The notes under the pieces were generated by a model, which worked only from the letters and a program-made list of their open reading frames with translations, had not been told where the DNA came from and searched no databases. Position numbers and translations under genes: made by a program. This document shows, in pieces, positions 12,588 to 24,800 of a stretch of 64,000 bases of DNA (position 1 is its first letter; each line of letters begins with the position of its first letter). The stretch spans positions 103,176,626 through 103,240,625 of the forward strand of contig JASWHV010000010.1 of NCBI GenBank assembly GCA_030760725.1, read 5' to 3'. This DNA is from Neostapfia colusana. Its lineage: Eukaryota > Streptophyta > Magnoliopsida > Poales > Poaceae.

Positions 12588-12794
12588 CTACACAGGGGGA
12601 AAAATACTCACAAGAGGCAGCTTGGGCCCTTCGCCACTAACACCACCATCATACGCTCTTGAGGAGTGGCACCAGCTTTTGTCAACAGCAATTGCAGGAA
12701 CAGAGCAGACTAGGTCTGGTGCTGGTTGCTCCTCTTTGAAGAAACGGCATGGGAATGGATGGATCAGCTTGTGCTTGTTCATCACATCACAACC
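12588..12794 (-). other. Exon-like open frame in phase with GT14 gene beyond its stop
   Basis: An acceptor (CACTTGCAG) precedes 12794, and a donor (GAG|GTATGAG) lies at 13165, 36 nt past the GT14 stop. Joining them gives a frame continuous with GT14 apart from the TAG at 13201-13203. The translation begins GCDVMNKHKLIHPFPCRFF and is clearly protein-like, with six cysteines. It ends at 12588. A second protein-like piece, IQAEWWQKMREKLLARNR, follows in another frame down to 12514. I do not recognise the family. It may be a spliced 3' UTR exon, an alternative C-terminus, or the decayed tail of another gene. Confidence 0.4.
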
Positions 12795-13200
12795 CTGCAA
12801 GTGAAACGGAAATTTATCATTAGATCCTTTTCATGAACAGAGTCCATGTGTGTATGATCACGCAATTTTCTCCGTGCTAGCAGAATTACAGAGATTAAAG
12901 TGTGTCTCTTCTTACTTGACAGTTGCAAATTTACAAAAGGTAACTGAACCATGTTCTATGTGATAATATGTGAGCTATAACATGGTACAATCCACAGGGT
13001 CTGTCAATGCTATCTAAAAAGAAATATAAAGCTGTCCTTCTGAATCGAGCACAACCTAATATGAGATGGCTGCTAGATATACCCGTTCTACTGAAGCTAT
13101 CTGTTTACGTTTCAACCTTAATAAACTTGAAATTAAACAATGCATTAACAAGAATTGCTCATACCTCTGTGCTTGCAGCTATGCAATCGGCTCGAACAGC

Positions 13201-14268
13201 CTAGTCCCGCAGGATGACTGAATCGGCGATCTTCATCAACGGGCCAAGGCACTCAGGCGCAAATTTGCGTGCAAACATGTGTGAGTAGGTCCCATTGGAC
13301 TTCCTGAGCTCCCTGATGAGCTCTCCGGACACCTCCTCTGGCTGGTAGGTGTGCGGGTGCCCGCCGACGGAGTCGGTCCAGTTGACCCTTGTCAGCGTGA
13401 ACTTGGTGCATCCGTCGGGGTCCTGCATGTCCAGCAGCGTCGGGAAGTAGTGCTCCTCCGGGTAGCATGAATCCTTCCTCTTCACTAGGCATGGCAGCTT
13501 GAACTTGTTCCAGAGCCTCCTGTCCCTGACCACCATGGTGGCGTGCTTCCTGGCGAGCACGAAGAACTGCGAGCCGACGCGGAAGCGGTCGTACGGCACC
13601 TCCGGGAGCATGACGTCGTCGCCGCGGGCGTAGTAGCGGTCGTGCAGCGTGGGCTCGTCGCCGAGGATCTCGATGAAGCTGCGGTGGCGGCTGCGCGGGC
13701 CGGCGGCGTTGAGCGTCCGGTACAAGGCCGGGAAGGAGTGGAGCGGGACGCAGGACTGCGAGAGCAGGGCGAAGAAGCGGTTGTCCGGGTCGTCGAGGAG
13801 CGCGGTGGCGAGGAGGCGGCGCGCGGCGGAGATGAGCGTGGCGGAGGCGCGCTGGGTGGCCTTGCCGGGGATGAGGCGGCCGCGGAAGGAGGGCGTGGCG
13901 GGCAGGGTGAGGTCCGCGGCGGGGTCGGCGTGGACGTAGAGGTTGAAGAGGCCGCGGTGCCCCGCGAGGAACCTCTCCCAGAGCGGGGCGAAGACGAGGT
14001 CCGAGTTGGTGAGGAAGAGGAACGCCACCTTGGGCTGGGCCCGTCGGCGCGGGGCGAAGGCGGGGGAGGAGCCGGCCGACGCGGGCGCGGCGGAGAGGAG
14101 GACGGCGCGGCGGAAGAGGGCGAGGTCCTCCGTCTCGTGGGCGTCCGGGATGGCCGGGAGCGTCCTGGGCGGTATGAGGCGCGGCGCGAGGAGGAAGACG
14201 GCCGGGATGGAGAGCAGCAGCAGCAGGAGGGACAGCACGTACGGCGAGGCGGCGTACGGCGGCGCCAT
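13201..14268 (-). CDS. GT14 / DUF266 (core-2/I-branching-like) glycosyltransferase
   Basis: A 355-residue type II Golgi membrane protein of the plant DUF266/GT14 family, which includes BC10 and related wall or arabinogalactan glycosyltransferases; donor and acceptor cannot be told from sequence. The start MAPPYAASPYVLSLLLLLL gives a short cytosolic tail and a signal anchor at about residues 9-28. The catalytic part begins near PKVAFLFLTNSDLVFAPLWE, with NLYVHADP, FFALLSQSCVPLH, RFRVGSQFFVLARKHA, CYPEEHYFPTL and VNWTDSVGGHPHTY, all typical family blocks. It ends SVILRD. The frame is open upstream to another ATG at 14349, but the sequence there is Arg/Lys-rich and looks like leader, so 14268 is preferred. 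The coding region is a single exon; see the exon-like frame at 12588 for the odd 3' side. Confidence 0.9.
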   Translation of the reverse strand: MAPPYAASPYVLSLLLLLLSIPAVFLLAPRLIPPRTLPAIPDAHETEDLALFRRAVLLSAAPASAGSSPAFAPRRRAQPKVAFLFLTNSDLVFAPLWERFLAGHRGLFNLYVHADPAADLTLPATPSFRGRLIPGKATQRASATLISAARRLLATALLDDPDNRFFALLSQSCVPLHSFPALYRTLNAAGPRSRHRSFIEILGDEPTLHDRYYARGDDVMLPEVPYDRFRVGSQFFVLARKHATMVVRDRRLWNKFKLPCLVKRKDSCYPEEHYFPTLLDMQDPDGCTKFTLTRVNWTDSVGGHPHTYQPEEVSGELIRELRKSNGTYSHMFARKFAPECLGPLMKIADSVILRD

Positions 14269-15342
14269 CTCCGGCGAGGCGAGAGAAAGAAAAAAAATCC
14301 GACCTTTCCCGGCTGGCAGATCACTCACGAACAAGAGGTCGAAGAACAAGAGGCGACGAGAAGAAGAACCGGCTCGCCGGGAAAGAGGGAGCAGGAGAAA
14401 GAGAAGAAAGCAGGGGAAAGAGAGTGCAGCTTGGCTCGCCCTTGGAAGGGGAGAGGGAGTGGCGTCGTCTTCTTCCAGGAACGGAGGTGCTCTGCCACTG
14501 CGCTTTATGCGGGGGGGGGGGGGCAGGGCAGTTTGCTTGTCGTCGCTCTCGCGACTGGGCGCCTGCTAACCCGCCGGATTAGTCTCTTAAACCGACGGCC
14601 ATTAAACTGAGGCATTGATCGATCGATCGATCAGCTCCTATTGATTCGTTAGTGGGCGTGACGAGAGGGAGGGGAGCAGTCAGTCAGTCAGCCACGTCCC
14701 CGTCGGATTCGGTTTGCTCACCGACGGACTGAGTGGTGGGGCCGCAGCTGTCGGCAGGCCCGGGACATGTGGCTGCCAGTTTTCTGACCAAATTTCTTTT
14801 TTTTTTGACCATACAAAGTACAGAAGAACGGAACCGGATGGAACACATTGGCCTTTCACAAGCAAAAATCTTGTCTTGTGAGCCCCGTCAAGAAGAGTAT
14901 GGATGGCCTTTGATTGAAGCAAGCCTAAAGAAAGGGGCAGGAATATGTACCAGTTTCTTACAAAAATTCAGACAGCATCACCTTCTGCTAGAGTGGAGAT
15001 CATGCCATTTAAAAGACACGGTTTTTTCAAACCTTAACAGGATGAGGCCAACTGGACAGGATATTAATACAAACACAGTTTGCGCGTGTAGGTTCAAATG
15101 GTGTATCAATTATTTGGGTAGCTATGAGCCTGGAAGAGAACTTACACAATGACAGATTATGTCGGTAATAAACGATATACAACACACTAAGTCGCTAACA
15201 ATCTCGCACACTTGGAAGACACAACAGGGCGTCAACTCTAATGCGAGATTTATTTTCAGTTTATTTACACTAACGCGACATCATACACGACAACAGGGCA
15301 CCACAAGCGTCTGAAAAAATCACAAAGGGTTTATTCTCAGGC
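14269..15342. other. GT14 promoter and IQD 3' flank
   Basis: 14269-14500 is a purine-rich leader. A run of 13 G lies at 14511-14523 and a GATC-repeat at about 14617-14631. The remainder is AT-rich flank up to the IQD stop. Nothing coding is supported. Confidence 0.5.
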
Positions 15343-18300
15343 CTACGTTTCCACGGGCTTCACAGTCGTGCTACCAGGCTTCGGCTGGTCTCTCGATTCA
15401 GGCTTGGAGGATCCTTTCACTTCGTTCTTAGACCTCATGGTCTGGTTCGTCCGATTACTTTTTGTAGGGCCCTTTCCTACTCCCCCCACTGGTTGATGCT
15501 GCACACAAGTGACGAGGATCAATTGCTTTTGGAAGCTTGAAGTTTGAACTGCTCGTATATTGCTCAAATGCACGCCAACTTCAAAAATATTTAGCTAACA
15601 GCAAACGAGTTATTACAGTATAAAAAAACGTGAGTTCTTAGTGTGAGTTGAAGTGGTTTTCTGCCCAAGTGTTCAAGAAATGTAATGACAGTAAAATACA
15701 GAGACAGATGCTTTACCGTTGTTCGGAAGGGATAGTCGCTTACTCGTTGGTTCTTTAGTTTGCGCTGGCCTTTCCTTTGGATTGCTTTTGGACCTTGAAG
15801 GCTCCAAGCTGACTTCATCAGAGATTTCATCTGATGGCTTTGCTTTCATCTTGGATGACACCACAGAAGTAGAAGGTTGCACACTTGCAGATTTCCCAGA
15901 CGATGAGCCACTTGCATCAGAATTTGACTTCTTGTGGCCTGTGCCTTCCTTCTGGAGCGATCCATTTGATTGTATCCTCGAAACCGATACTCTTCTTTTC
16001 GGTTTGTTTGGAGCTTTGGCCTTGTCATCTTCGGCCTGTCTGCCATCACTAATTGGGACACCCTCTTTGACATTACCGTCAAGTAGCCTGTTCTCCCATG
16101 GCCGTACAGCCATCCACCTCTCCACAAAGTTCCTCCCCCACTGATTCTCGTCCACCGCAAGCCCTTGATCTTGGAGAATCGTTGTTCTTTGTTTCCTGGA
16201 ACCTGCTTGCCACTGCCCACAGAATAAACAAATCAGAACAAATATGCACTTAGATGAACTATCTTTGGCTTAAACATATGCCTGTTTATGAAAAGGATGT
16301 GATTTCAGCAAACCCCAAAGGAAAAAATGAATTGTTGAATTTTTGTGCACATATTTGCACTTAGATTTTTTCCCCATACATTTGTTGAAGGACGGGTTTG
16401 CCTCGGTGGTGGACTCTCTCCACTTGTGTCCTAGAAATTCTAGGTTCGAATCGGCCACCTTATCTAGTTGTTATCCAAGTTACCTGATGGGTTAAAGCAT
16501 ATGCCCTTGCTCTTTCCCGCTTAGCCGCAGCTTCTTCCCTTTTCAATGCTTTAACTTGCATTTCTTCTACTGAGCCTATACTGCCACACCAGTCTCCCTG
16601 CATGTCATCGACAAGTAATAAGTTTTCATTTCTTAATATAAATGTATCTAAGGTTTCTTCTTCTTCAGGAGCCAATGGCAAAAGGTTAGTAATTTGATCT
16701 GTTCATTTTGTCACACAAAAAATTTGAGTGTTACCTTCGTTGTGCATTGCATTCTTTTCCACTACTGTCGCATAGAGTTGACAGCATAATTTATTTGCAT
16801 GCTTTACATAAGTTACTATTGAGAGCAGAAGTTTTTTAATAGATAAAATGCCAATAATACACATCAACTAGCTTAACACCCATGACTTGCTATGTTCTTT
16901 TGAAAAAAGGATACTGGATTTATATTCGAAAATACTCAAGACCAGAAGTCATTTTGTTGGTAATGAACTTGAGGTGTCAGTCATTATAGGCATCTATCAA
17001 GGAGTTATGAAATGTAAGAGGCATACACATAACACAAAATCAATCTGATTTTCCCCAAAAATTTCATCTCATTGGATTGTATACATTAAATAAGGCCAAA
17101 GCATAAGTTGCGAGCCTGCAGCCGGCACGGCTGTCAAGGCAGCTCAACCATATATACCATAATAATATATCCCAACTGAAAATAAATCGTGACACAACTG
17201 AATGTGTCAGATAGTTATCAGTGTCAGTTCTAAGTTATAAATGATTATTGGCTTGAATCCCCTTGAGGGTTTAGGGTTTAGGTTCTAGTCTCAACTATTT
17301 TTGAAGCTCTAGTCTAAATTATTTTTCATAGCAAGACTGTCCAGCCCTGGTTTGCCTCTGGCCGAACGGTTCAATTTCTTTAAAAGTTTCAGAGTTTCTT
17401 AAACAATCTTATAGTGAAGCTGGACCACAACAGGCTATGGTCTCACTTTCCATGGATGAACTACAACTCAGGTCCAGTCCATGAAACTAAGGTTTACTAT
17501 TGGCATACAGCTGCATAATAGACCTCCTAAATAAGAAATAACAAATGAATCACATTCTTTTGGAGTGTGAAATTGAACGAACGATAAATACGTCAAACCA
17601 AGCTTCTTGAAGAATACTATTTCTCACCTCAAATTGTTGAACACGATCACTGGAAACATTTTGCTCAGGAGTTTTCTTCTCAACCACTTGGCTTTCCAAA
17701 GCAATACAGACTCGTCTTGCTCTAACACGAGCTTGAGCTCTTACCAGTGCTTGCATGCACTGAAGTGTTTCAGCTGCCTGTTTTCTTACAGCATGGCCTC
17801 TAACAAGTGCCTGGAGTCTAACTAGCCCTTTTAACGCCCGTAAAGCCCGCCTAGCCTGGTACATATGGTCATGCCAACATTATCACACTACTTTTGAAAC
17901 CACATACTACTGACAGAGAAATGAATACGGAAATGACTTTCAAAGCTTTTTTATGTGCCTCTACAATGTTGCATGATTGGCTATAGGCTATGGCAGTAAT
18001 TTTGACCACCTTCAAAGGGGAAGGGTTAGTCAGACTTATTTTATCTAACAAAAAGAAGATTTCATATTAACGAAGCAGTGCCACTAGCAATATCTTCACC
18101 ATTCCCCTATATGTACTGGCCATTACAAAACTGATGCCACTTATCTTGCAGGTATGCTGTTGGCTTATCCAAAACCTGAGTTGGATGGCATGATGGTTTT
18201 CTTAACAAGAAGATAAGTAATACTCCCTCTGTTCTGATTTATTTGACGTCGGATGAACTAATTTTAGTTAGTTCACCCAACGTCAAGTAAATCAGAACAG

Positions 18301-19108
18301 ATGGAGTACTAGAATATAATACCAGGAATGCTCGATAGGCTGACTGAATAACTATTGCGGCCGCATGCTCCTTCGTATCAAGTTCAGTTGGAGAAATTTG
18401 AAGAGATGTGCTGGGTGAGGAAACCAAATGTGATACTGCCACTGTACTAATGTCACGAGTCAATGGTTCAGCTTGTACTCTGAGTTCTTCAACTGCAAGG
18501 GCATCTTCTGTGTCTAGAGATTGTTTCTGCTGATGTAGTAAATGGGTTGCAGAGCCCCTCTGCAAAAAAATTAAAAGTATGAATGTGATTCATGTAGCAA
18601 AGTTGAAAATTAATCAAAACTACAAGAATTTAATAGCGATGTGTGAAGCAATAGCACCATCAAGAATTGTGGGTGCTAATACAAAATGCAATTCTGACAC
18701 CTCAACCAGTCGCATAACTGACACGCTACCAGGCTCAGCACAGAAACTGTTTGAAAAGAGCTACCTTTGATCTTTTCTATGTTGCTCAATTCATGTAGTG
18801 AAAATAAGCGAAGGAAGAAAACAACAGAATCATCCTTCAGCTAATAACGAAAATTATCATTGGACAATGCAAGACAAATCCCTTTATGGCACCAACAAAT
18901 TTTATGCCGTTAAAGGGTGACAACCAAATGGCAAGAACAGAGTACAGAAACGGGAAAACAGACCAAATTTCAGGGCATAAACCGCTGCACCATGCATCAA
19001 CTCTGTGAATGCCCTTTGCCTTACCGTGTTGCTGCATTCAGCGTTTCGCCCTTTTTCATGCTTTTTTATCCCGACCAGCGTCTTAATCCACTTGGATGAA
19101 ATACCCAT
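15343..19108 (-). CDS. IQ67-domain (IQD) calmodulin-binding protein
   Basis: IQD proteins bind calmodulin and act as microtubule and plasma-membrane scaffolds. Six exons: 19108-19025, 18559-18323, 17855-17628, 16597-16484, 16212-15717 and 15488-15343 (1305 nt, 434 residues). The IQ67 region spans about residues 91-157: AAIVIQSAYRAFL, then the phase-0 intron conserved in the family, then ARRALRALKGLVRLQALVRGH and a third IQ-like stretch MQALVRAQARVRARR. The start MGISSKWIKTLVGIKK is usual for the family; the tail is Ser/Lys-rich and disordered. For the last intron the acceptor CCAG|TGGGGG at 15488 keeps the frame, whereas the nearer TGCAG|CATC would give an early stop. A MITE lies only 12 bp from the end of exon 2 and a SINE-like scrap sits in intron 4. 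A leader exon probably lies at about 19830-20000. Confidence 0.92.
16386..16470 (+). mobile_element. tRNA-derived SINE-like fragment
   Basis: It has a possible Pol III A box (TTGCCTCGGTGG) and, 45-50 bp on, a B box (GGTTCGAATC), as in tRNA-derived SINEs. It lies in IQD intron 4. No poly-A tail or target duplication was identified. Confidence 0.35.
18219..18310. mobile_element. Stowaway-type MITE
   Basis: A near-perfect 90-bp palindrome: TACTCCCTCTGTTCTGATTT on the left and, inverted on the right, TACTCCATCTGTTCTGATTT. The flanking TA is consistent with Stowaway target choice. It sits in IQD intron 2, 12 bp from the exon end. Confidence 0.88.
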
Positions 19109-20858
19109 GATAGCCTTTTTTTTCTCCTCAACAGCTAGCGCCTGTATATCAGAATATGAATGTAACTAGTGCGATAATGGTTAGAAATTTGAGCAGCCAA
19201 CATAACGTTGGGGTTAAAAGTTTGCAGGAGCAACCACTTGTCTTTAACCTAGGCCATACCACATGTTGCCATCCGCGACCTCTAACCTTGAAGGAAACGT
19301 CGGAGCATCAGAAACTCAAGGGGGGGGGGTGGCGAGAGTGAAGGACTGCAAATAGTCTCCAAACAGCGAATACAACAATTTTGCAATTTGCAAAGGCTCT
19401 CAACTTTGTTTTTGAAGGCTCTGATCTTCTAGCTTGAGGAAAAAGGAGACATCTTTGCAACGGGTGTTTGAAGTCTACAATTCTTTCCAGCCCAGACATA
19501 AGAAAAATCACGGCTTTAGATGTGACACAAAAAGGACGCAGAAAGTGAGCAACCGTCTGCGGGAAGAACCACTAATCGGGTCAGTTCTAGTGTCTGGCAA
19601 ACAGAAGGGGACGCAAGATCGTGGGCGAAATCGGGCGGAAACGATCGACTCCGAGAATAAAAAGCATGGATCAGAGAGGAATCGATCACCGCCCCCCAAG
19701 AACAGCAAAAGCCTCTCTCTGCTCGTGGTCACGGCAAGCTCGATCTATCTGCTCCCCCAAAGTTCCTCGAATCCCAGCAAAGGCAATGGCAAACCGCTTC
19801 TCGTGAACCGGAAGGGAAGAACTCTACCTCGGCAGGACGCGCGCGCGGGCCGCGGGGAGGGCCCGGGATCGCCACCGACCAGACGTCCGACGCGACGCGA
19901 CGCCGACGCCGGGCCACCACCCCCCTCCTCCCTCCTCTCGCTTTCGCCGCCGCTTTGTGTCGTCGTACTTTCCGCGAATTTCTTTCTGGGTACAAAACAA
20001 AACAAAAGGTGTTGCAGTTGGCAGTGAGGGAGGGAGCACCTTTTTTTCTGTAAAGGCCCTTGGTGTCCTACTGTGTTCAGTTCAGTGTTCTGCCTGGCCA
20101 CTGCTCATCAGAGAAAATTTTTTGTTGAAGTGTTGCAGTTGAGGGGGGCTGGTATGTAAATACGCAAGTCCCATTTGATTTGAGGGGCCGTCTCGTGTGG
20201 GTCAAAGGAAATTCAAGTGAATTTCAAAGAAATCCATTTGTAAGGAATCCTCTAGAGCGAGAACGCACGTCAGACGAGATGCCGTCATGCTGAACGGACT
20301 GTTCATCAGATCGGAGGAGCTAATTTGTAAGAATCCAAGTGAGAATACTGCTCCTCGTCTCCCAGATGTCGACATCATCGATCGATCGATCGATCGGGGA
20401 GCATATATATATCCAAGTGATCGAAGACTGTTCATGATGATCGCTCTTTCTAGTGTACGGCAAATGAAATGCTCGTGTTGGAGAGACGTCTGTGCGTGAT
20501 GCGTGCATGAAAAGTCAGAGTCGTCGTCGTCGTCTCCCCTGCAATATACGTATACCCCAACCACGCAAGCAAGGAAGCTGCACTATACTAATGCCTGCTC
20601 CTTTAATTAGAGTATCCTCTCTCTCTCTTTTTTTGGATAATGACTGATGTGGCTGACAACGACGATGCTACTAACTAGAGCCTCGTATACCAGCTGGTTT
20701 GCTTCAGCTGATGAGACTGAGACTGGTTGGCGCACGCCAATGAAGTCGTCGTTGCAGCATCGGCAGCTAGCAGCTGGTATCGGGTAGTGTAGTACGTACG
20801 TGTACGTACCTCGATCGCCGGTCGCACGCAAGCAGGGCGCAACACCGGGGCGGCCGGT
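19109..20858. other. IQD leader/promoter and RING-gene promoter (divergent)
   Basis: 19109-19830 is probably an IQD leader intron; a donor-like CGAG|GTAGAG occurs near 19830 and the GC-rich stretch to about 19960 is the likely first leader exon. 20000-20858 is the shared upstream region with the RING-H2 gene and holds a GATC run (20379-20397) and a TATATATAT stretch near 20404. No gene seen. Confidence 0.5.
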
Positions 20859-21293
20859 ATGGTGTTGGAGTTGGAGGTCACCTTCGCCGTCATCAGCCTC
20901 CTGCTCGTCGTCGCCCTGGCCTGCCTTCTCCGCACGTGCTCCCGCGGCGCCACGGCGGCGGCGGCGGCGTCGGTGGCGCGCCCGCGGGAGGAGGAGCGCG
21001 CCCGGGCGGCTGCCGCGGGGGACGCGGGCATCGAGGTGGGGCTGGACGAGGCCGCGATCAAGGCGCTGCCCCAGGTGGTGTACGGCGAGGAGGCGGAATC
21101 GGCGTGCTGCGCGGTGTGCCTCGGCGAGTACGCCGGCGGGGACGTGCTCCGGGTGCTGCCCGAGTGCGCGCACGCCTTCCACCAGCCGTGCGTCGACCGG
21201 TGGCTCCGGCGGCGCCCGACGTGCCCGGTCTGCCGCTTGCCGCCTAGCCCCGTCACGACGCCGCTCGCCGTCGCCGAGCAAGCCCGCACATGA
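20859..21293 (+). CDS. ATL-type RING-H2 finger protein (probable E3 ubiquitin ligase)
   Basis: A 144-residue intronless protein with the three marks of the Arabidopsis Toxicos en Levadura family: an N-terminal membrane segment (about residues 7-25, VTFAVISLLLVVALACLL), the GLD motif at residues 61-63 (GLDEAAIKALP), and a RING-H2 domain at 84-125. Zinc ligands are C84, C87, C103, H105, H108, C111, C122 and C125, in the C3H2C3 pattern, with the conserved W115 after the sixth ligand and P124 before the last cysteine. Such proteins transfer ubiquitin from an E2 to membrane-proximal targets; the substrate here is unknown. The short tail after the RING has no further motif. Divergent from the IQD gene and tail-to-tail with the MBD gene. 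Confidence 0.93.
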   Translation: MVLELEVTFAVISLLLVVALACLLRTCSRGATAAAAASVARPREEERARAAAAGDAGIEVGLDEAAIKALPQVVYGEEAESACCAVCLGEYAGGDVLRVLPECAHAFHQPCVDRWLRRRPTCPVCRLPPSPVTTPLAVAEQART

Positions 21294-21834
21294 CAGGATT
21301 GTTAGTCCATCCTCAGAGAACTCCCGGGTGTAATCTGTAAAGAAAAATAAAATCATCCACAGTCCGGTGACTGCAGCGTGCGTGCTGACCTTCCACGAGC
21401 AAATCCTGACTGGTAGATGGGCATCCACATTCCAACCAGCCTTATAATTTTTCATAATAAAAACTAGCAACACATGCAACTTGTTACGCAGGTTTCACAA
21501 TACACAGCACAGGTACAGACTACACAGACACAGACAGGAGTATACATGTCCTACGATTAACATGCTTACAAAGTTAGATACACAAAGGAAGATGGTGGAT
21601 ACATGTACGCTATGCCAGCACCGCACGGAGGTGTGCCCCCCCCCCCCCCCCCCCGGGAGTGGGCATCAACCATACAAATGACTGATGCAGAGCCTACTTA
21701 CCAGCGGGGGTCACCCAGCAGCGTCAGACTGACTAATTAACATGGTTACCCGTCGGTTTTGACTGATTCCAATGCGAATGCAAATTTTCCTAAGTGATAC
21801 ACGGCGCTGGAAGGGTTCAGGCTCTCTTCCAGCT
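21294..21834. other. Convergent 3' flanks of RING and MBD genes
   Basis: The 3' ends of the two genes face each other here. A run of 19 C lies at 21636-21654. The AATAAA at about 21346 could serve the RING gene. Nothing else is seen. Confidence 0.5.
21636..21654. repeat. Poly-C tract
   Basis: Nineteen consecutive C in the interval between the RING and MBD stops. Its length in the assembly may be unreliable. Confidence 0.8.
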
Positions 21835-24800
21835 TCAGGTGCACTTCACAGCGGGGGAACCTGGTGGCAACTGCCCCTTGTTGATGCCGTTTGCCTGACT
21901 GTCCTGGTCGGCACCTTTGTCGACCGAGTTCTCTACTTGAGCAGCCCCTGATTCGGCTTCAGGAGATGCAGCATCTGGTTTGCCTTCAGATGCTGGAGGG
22001 AGTTCATCAGATTTGGCTTCAGGTGCTGGAGCAGCAACAGGCTCGGTGGCAGCAGCCACCGAGTTCTCAGTTGGATTGATTGCTGGAGGAGCAGCCTCAG
22101 GCTCAGCTGGTTTATCCTCGTCTTTCTTCTTCTCCTCCTCTGTCTTCTCTGATGGTTCAGCTGGTTTCTCAGTTTCGTTCTTATCTGCAGCTGGAGCAGG
22201 AGCATCAGCCTTGTCTGCGGCCTTATCTGCATCTTCAGTAGAAGCCCCCTTCACCTCTTCAGCAGGCTTCATCTCCACATCAGTGCCCTTTGCCACATCT
22301 TCAGTAGGGGCCACTCTGGCATCCTCACCAGTTTCAGCATCTTTAGCTTCTTCAGTTTCGGGTGCCTCCTTTTTCTCCTGCTTCCCCTTTCTGCCACTCG
22401 AGTTCCTGCTGCGTTTTGGAATCTTTTCACCTTCAGGGCTATCAAATACCTTGACCTTCTCGCTAATTCGAGCAGACCGCCTTGGAGTATCACCTGTTTA
22501 CAATGCATTTAGATGGAGCAGACAACACTTCTGAAGCACCTACATTTCTGCTACAGCCAGGGAGAATTCAAGAAATAATGAGTACTAGTCAAAGCTACCT
22601 ACCAGTTCCCCAATCAAACTCAGAAGATGCAGGACCTCCAGGGTGCGCCTTTAGATACCGACTTAGTTGCCTCTTGTTCTTAATTTCTTCTCCAGTCGGT
22701 GAAACAAAAACAATCTCAAATCTCCCACCTCTCCGGGGAGTTAACTGTAAAAATTAGGAACCACACATATTAGTTCATGCAAGCAATGCACGCTTATTTA
22801 CAGCTCTTGGTCACTCCTTGCAAAGGACAATAAAAATATTTTTTTGTAATATCATAAAACAAAGGAACGCTTCAACATGCTCTCTGGGAGAATATTTCTG
22901 TATAGTCACTATGACATAACCGAGACAAACTCTAGCAACATAAAAGTTGTGAAGCAGAATAGCAACTAGAACACAAGAGGTAGTATTCTTGGAGACAACA
23001 CAATACAAATCTGGAAATTACTGCTAAATTACATGGGCTACCAATGAGGAAGCATTATAACTTATGTCAACAAACAAATGCCTTATCAAACTTCAAAGAA
23101 GGGTAATAGACTGGAACCATTTCGAAGGCAACGCAATAAATGCTAATTTGAAGTCAGATCACAGTATACAGAAAGAATATATCTTTAAATGAACAACAAT
23201 AGATTCAAGAAGAAAGGAAACATAAACAGAATAATGCTAGACACGTGAACTGAAATGAGCAAAATAGGAAACCTGACCAGTAACTGAAATAAGCAAACCA
23301 AGCCACTATTTTAGCAACCATGCTATGTGTTCGGTTGCTATCATGTTACACGGGCAATAGTTAATAGCCAAATAAAATCACCAAAATAAGCAATATAAAT
23401 AAGTTGCAGGTTGCCCTAAACAATCAAATAAATGCAGACAACGTAAGAAATTACAGATTGAATCCTCACTTCACGAGCAACCGCTTTCATCTAACTTCAT
23501 GAACATTCAAATGCCACTTTGCACAGCTAAAAATAGAAACAATAGCTAGACGACAAGCTACATTCAAATGCCAATGAACTGATATATGACCAGATTTACT
23601 AAAGAATAAGCAAATCAAAATTGAATTAGGAATGGACAGGCTAAGACCCTATTATTTCACAGCTCCAATCTGCAGAAAAATTCTACATCCGAGGTTCACA
23701 ATAAGTACACTATCACCAGCATGTGAAGCAAAGTGAAACACCTGAAGTCCGGAATTAAAATTGAAGAATTTGATTGCAAACCCAAACAATGCACAGAAAT
23801 CTCTAACCCAGCATCAAATAATCAACATGGAACTAGTAGTGAAAACATTAAAAACCCTGTACCCTAAACGTCTACAGCTCGGACCTGCATAAAATTCCCC
23901 ATTTCAGCTTCAGCATATACACTACTATGAGCAACAAAGTCAGCAGAATGAAGCTACACTGATAGGTCAAGCATTTGGCAGCCAAGTAACATGCAAACAA
24001 AGCAGTGAGATTTCAAACCTGCCATCAAATAATCAACACGTCGAATTAAGAACGGGTGGGCTAAAACTATTTAACCCCTAACTGCAACCAATACACAAAG
24101 CTGCAGAAAATTCCCCGTTTCAGCCTCATAACAAATACACATACTATTTGGAACAATTTTTTTTAAAAAAAAACCATGAACCCATTCCCCAACCAAGATA
24201 GCCTTATTCCAAAAAATGAAATCCACCTGTTCTACAGGACAGCAACATCCCAGTTAAAATTGGGAACATTGGCAGACCATCATCACGGAACCCTAGAACA
24301 GCCTAATTCTCACTGCCACCGCAACCACCCGTACGTGACACAACAATTCTACAACCACGACGAGCTACCTATCGAGTAATGAACCCTATTTCCGTAGCAC
24401 GCAGCTGAGACGCCCCCTATGCTACAGAGCAGCAACGCCCCAGTCAAAATTGGAAACATTGCCGGGCGGGCATGTTGGATCCTAGAACAGCATAATTCCC
24501 ACTGCAATCACCCACATACGATGCAATCCTCCAACCCCGACGAGCTACGTATGGAGTAAGGAACCTTCTAACCATCCCACGCAGCTCAAAAAAAAAAACA
24601 CTCCTTGCCAAGCTCAGGACGCGGGGTCGCTCCCAGCTCCTGTCTAGCTCCAGAGCTCCTTCGCGGCCACTACAAGCTCCAATTTCAATCTGATTCGCCC
24701 AACCTCGCAAACCCTAGAATTACCAACCCCTCCCCCCCCCCCCCAAAACCTCAGAGCCTCCCGAGCAGAAGCCCCCAAACCCTAGAAGGCGCCCGGGCGA

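Noticed and set aside
13543..14610. 355-codon plus-strand frame opposite the GT14 gene
   Set aside because: Glu/Gly/Arg-rich product typical of the antisense of a GC3-rich grass exon; no recognisable domain.
20607..21479. 290-codon minus-strand frame opposite the RING-H2 gene
   Set aside because: Arg-rich antisense shadow; the sense strand has a complete RING-H2 domain.
24176..24379. 67-codon frame in the long MBD intron
   Set aside because: No similarity to known proteins and it sits within a well-defined intron.
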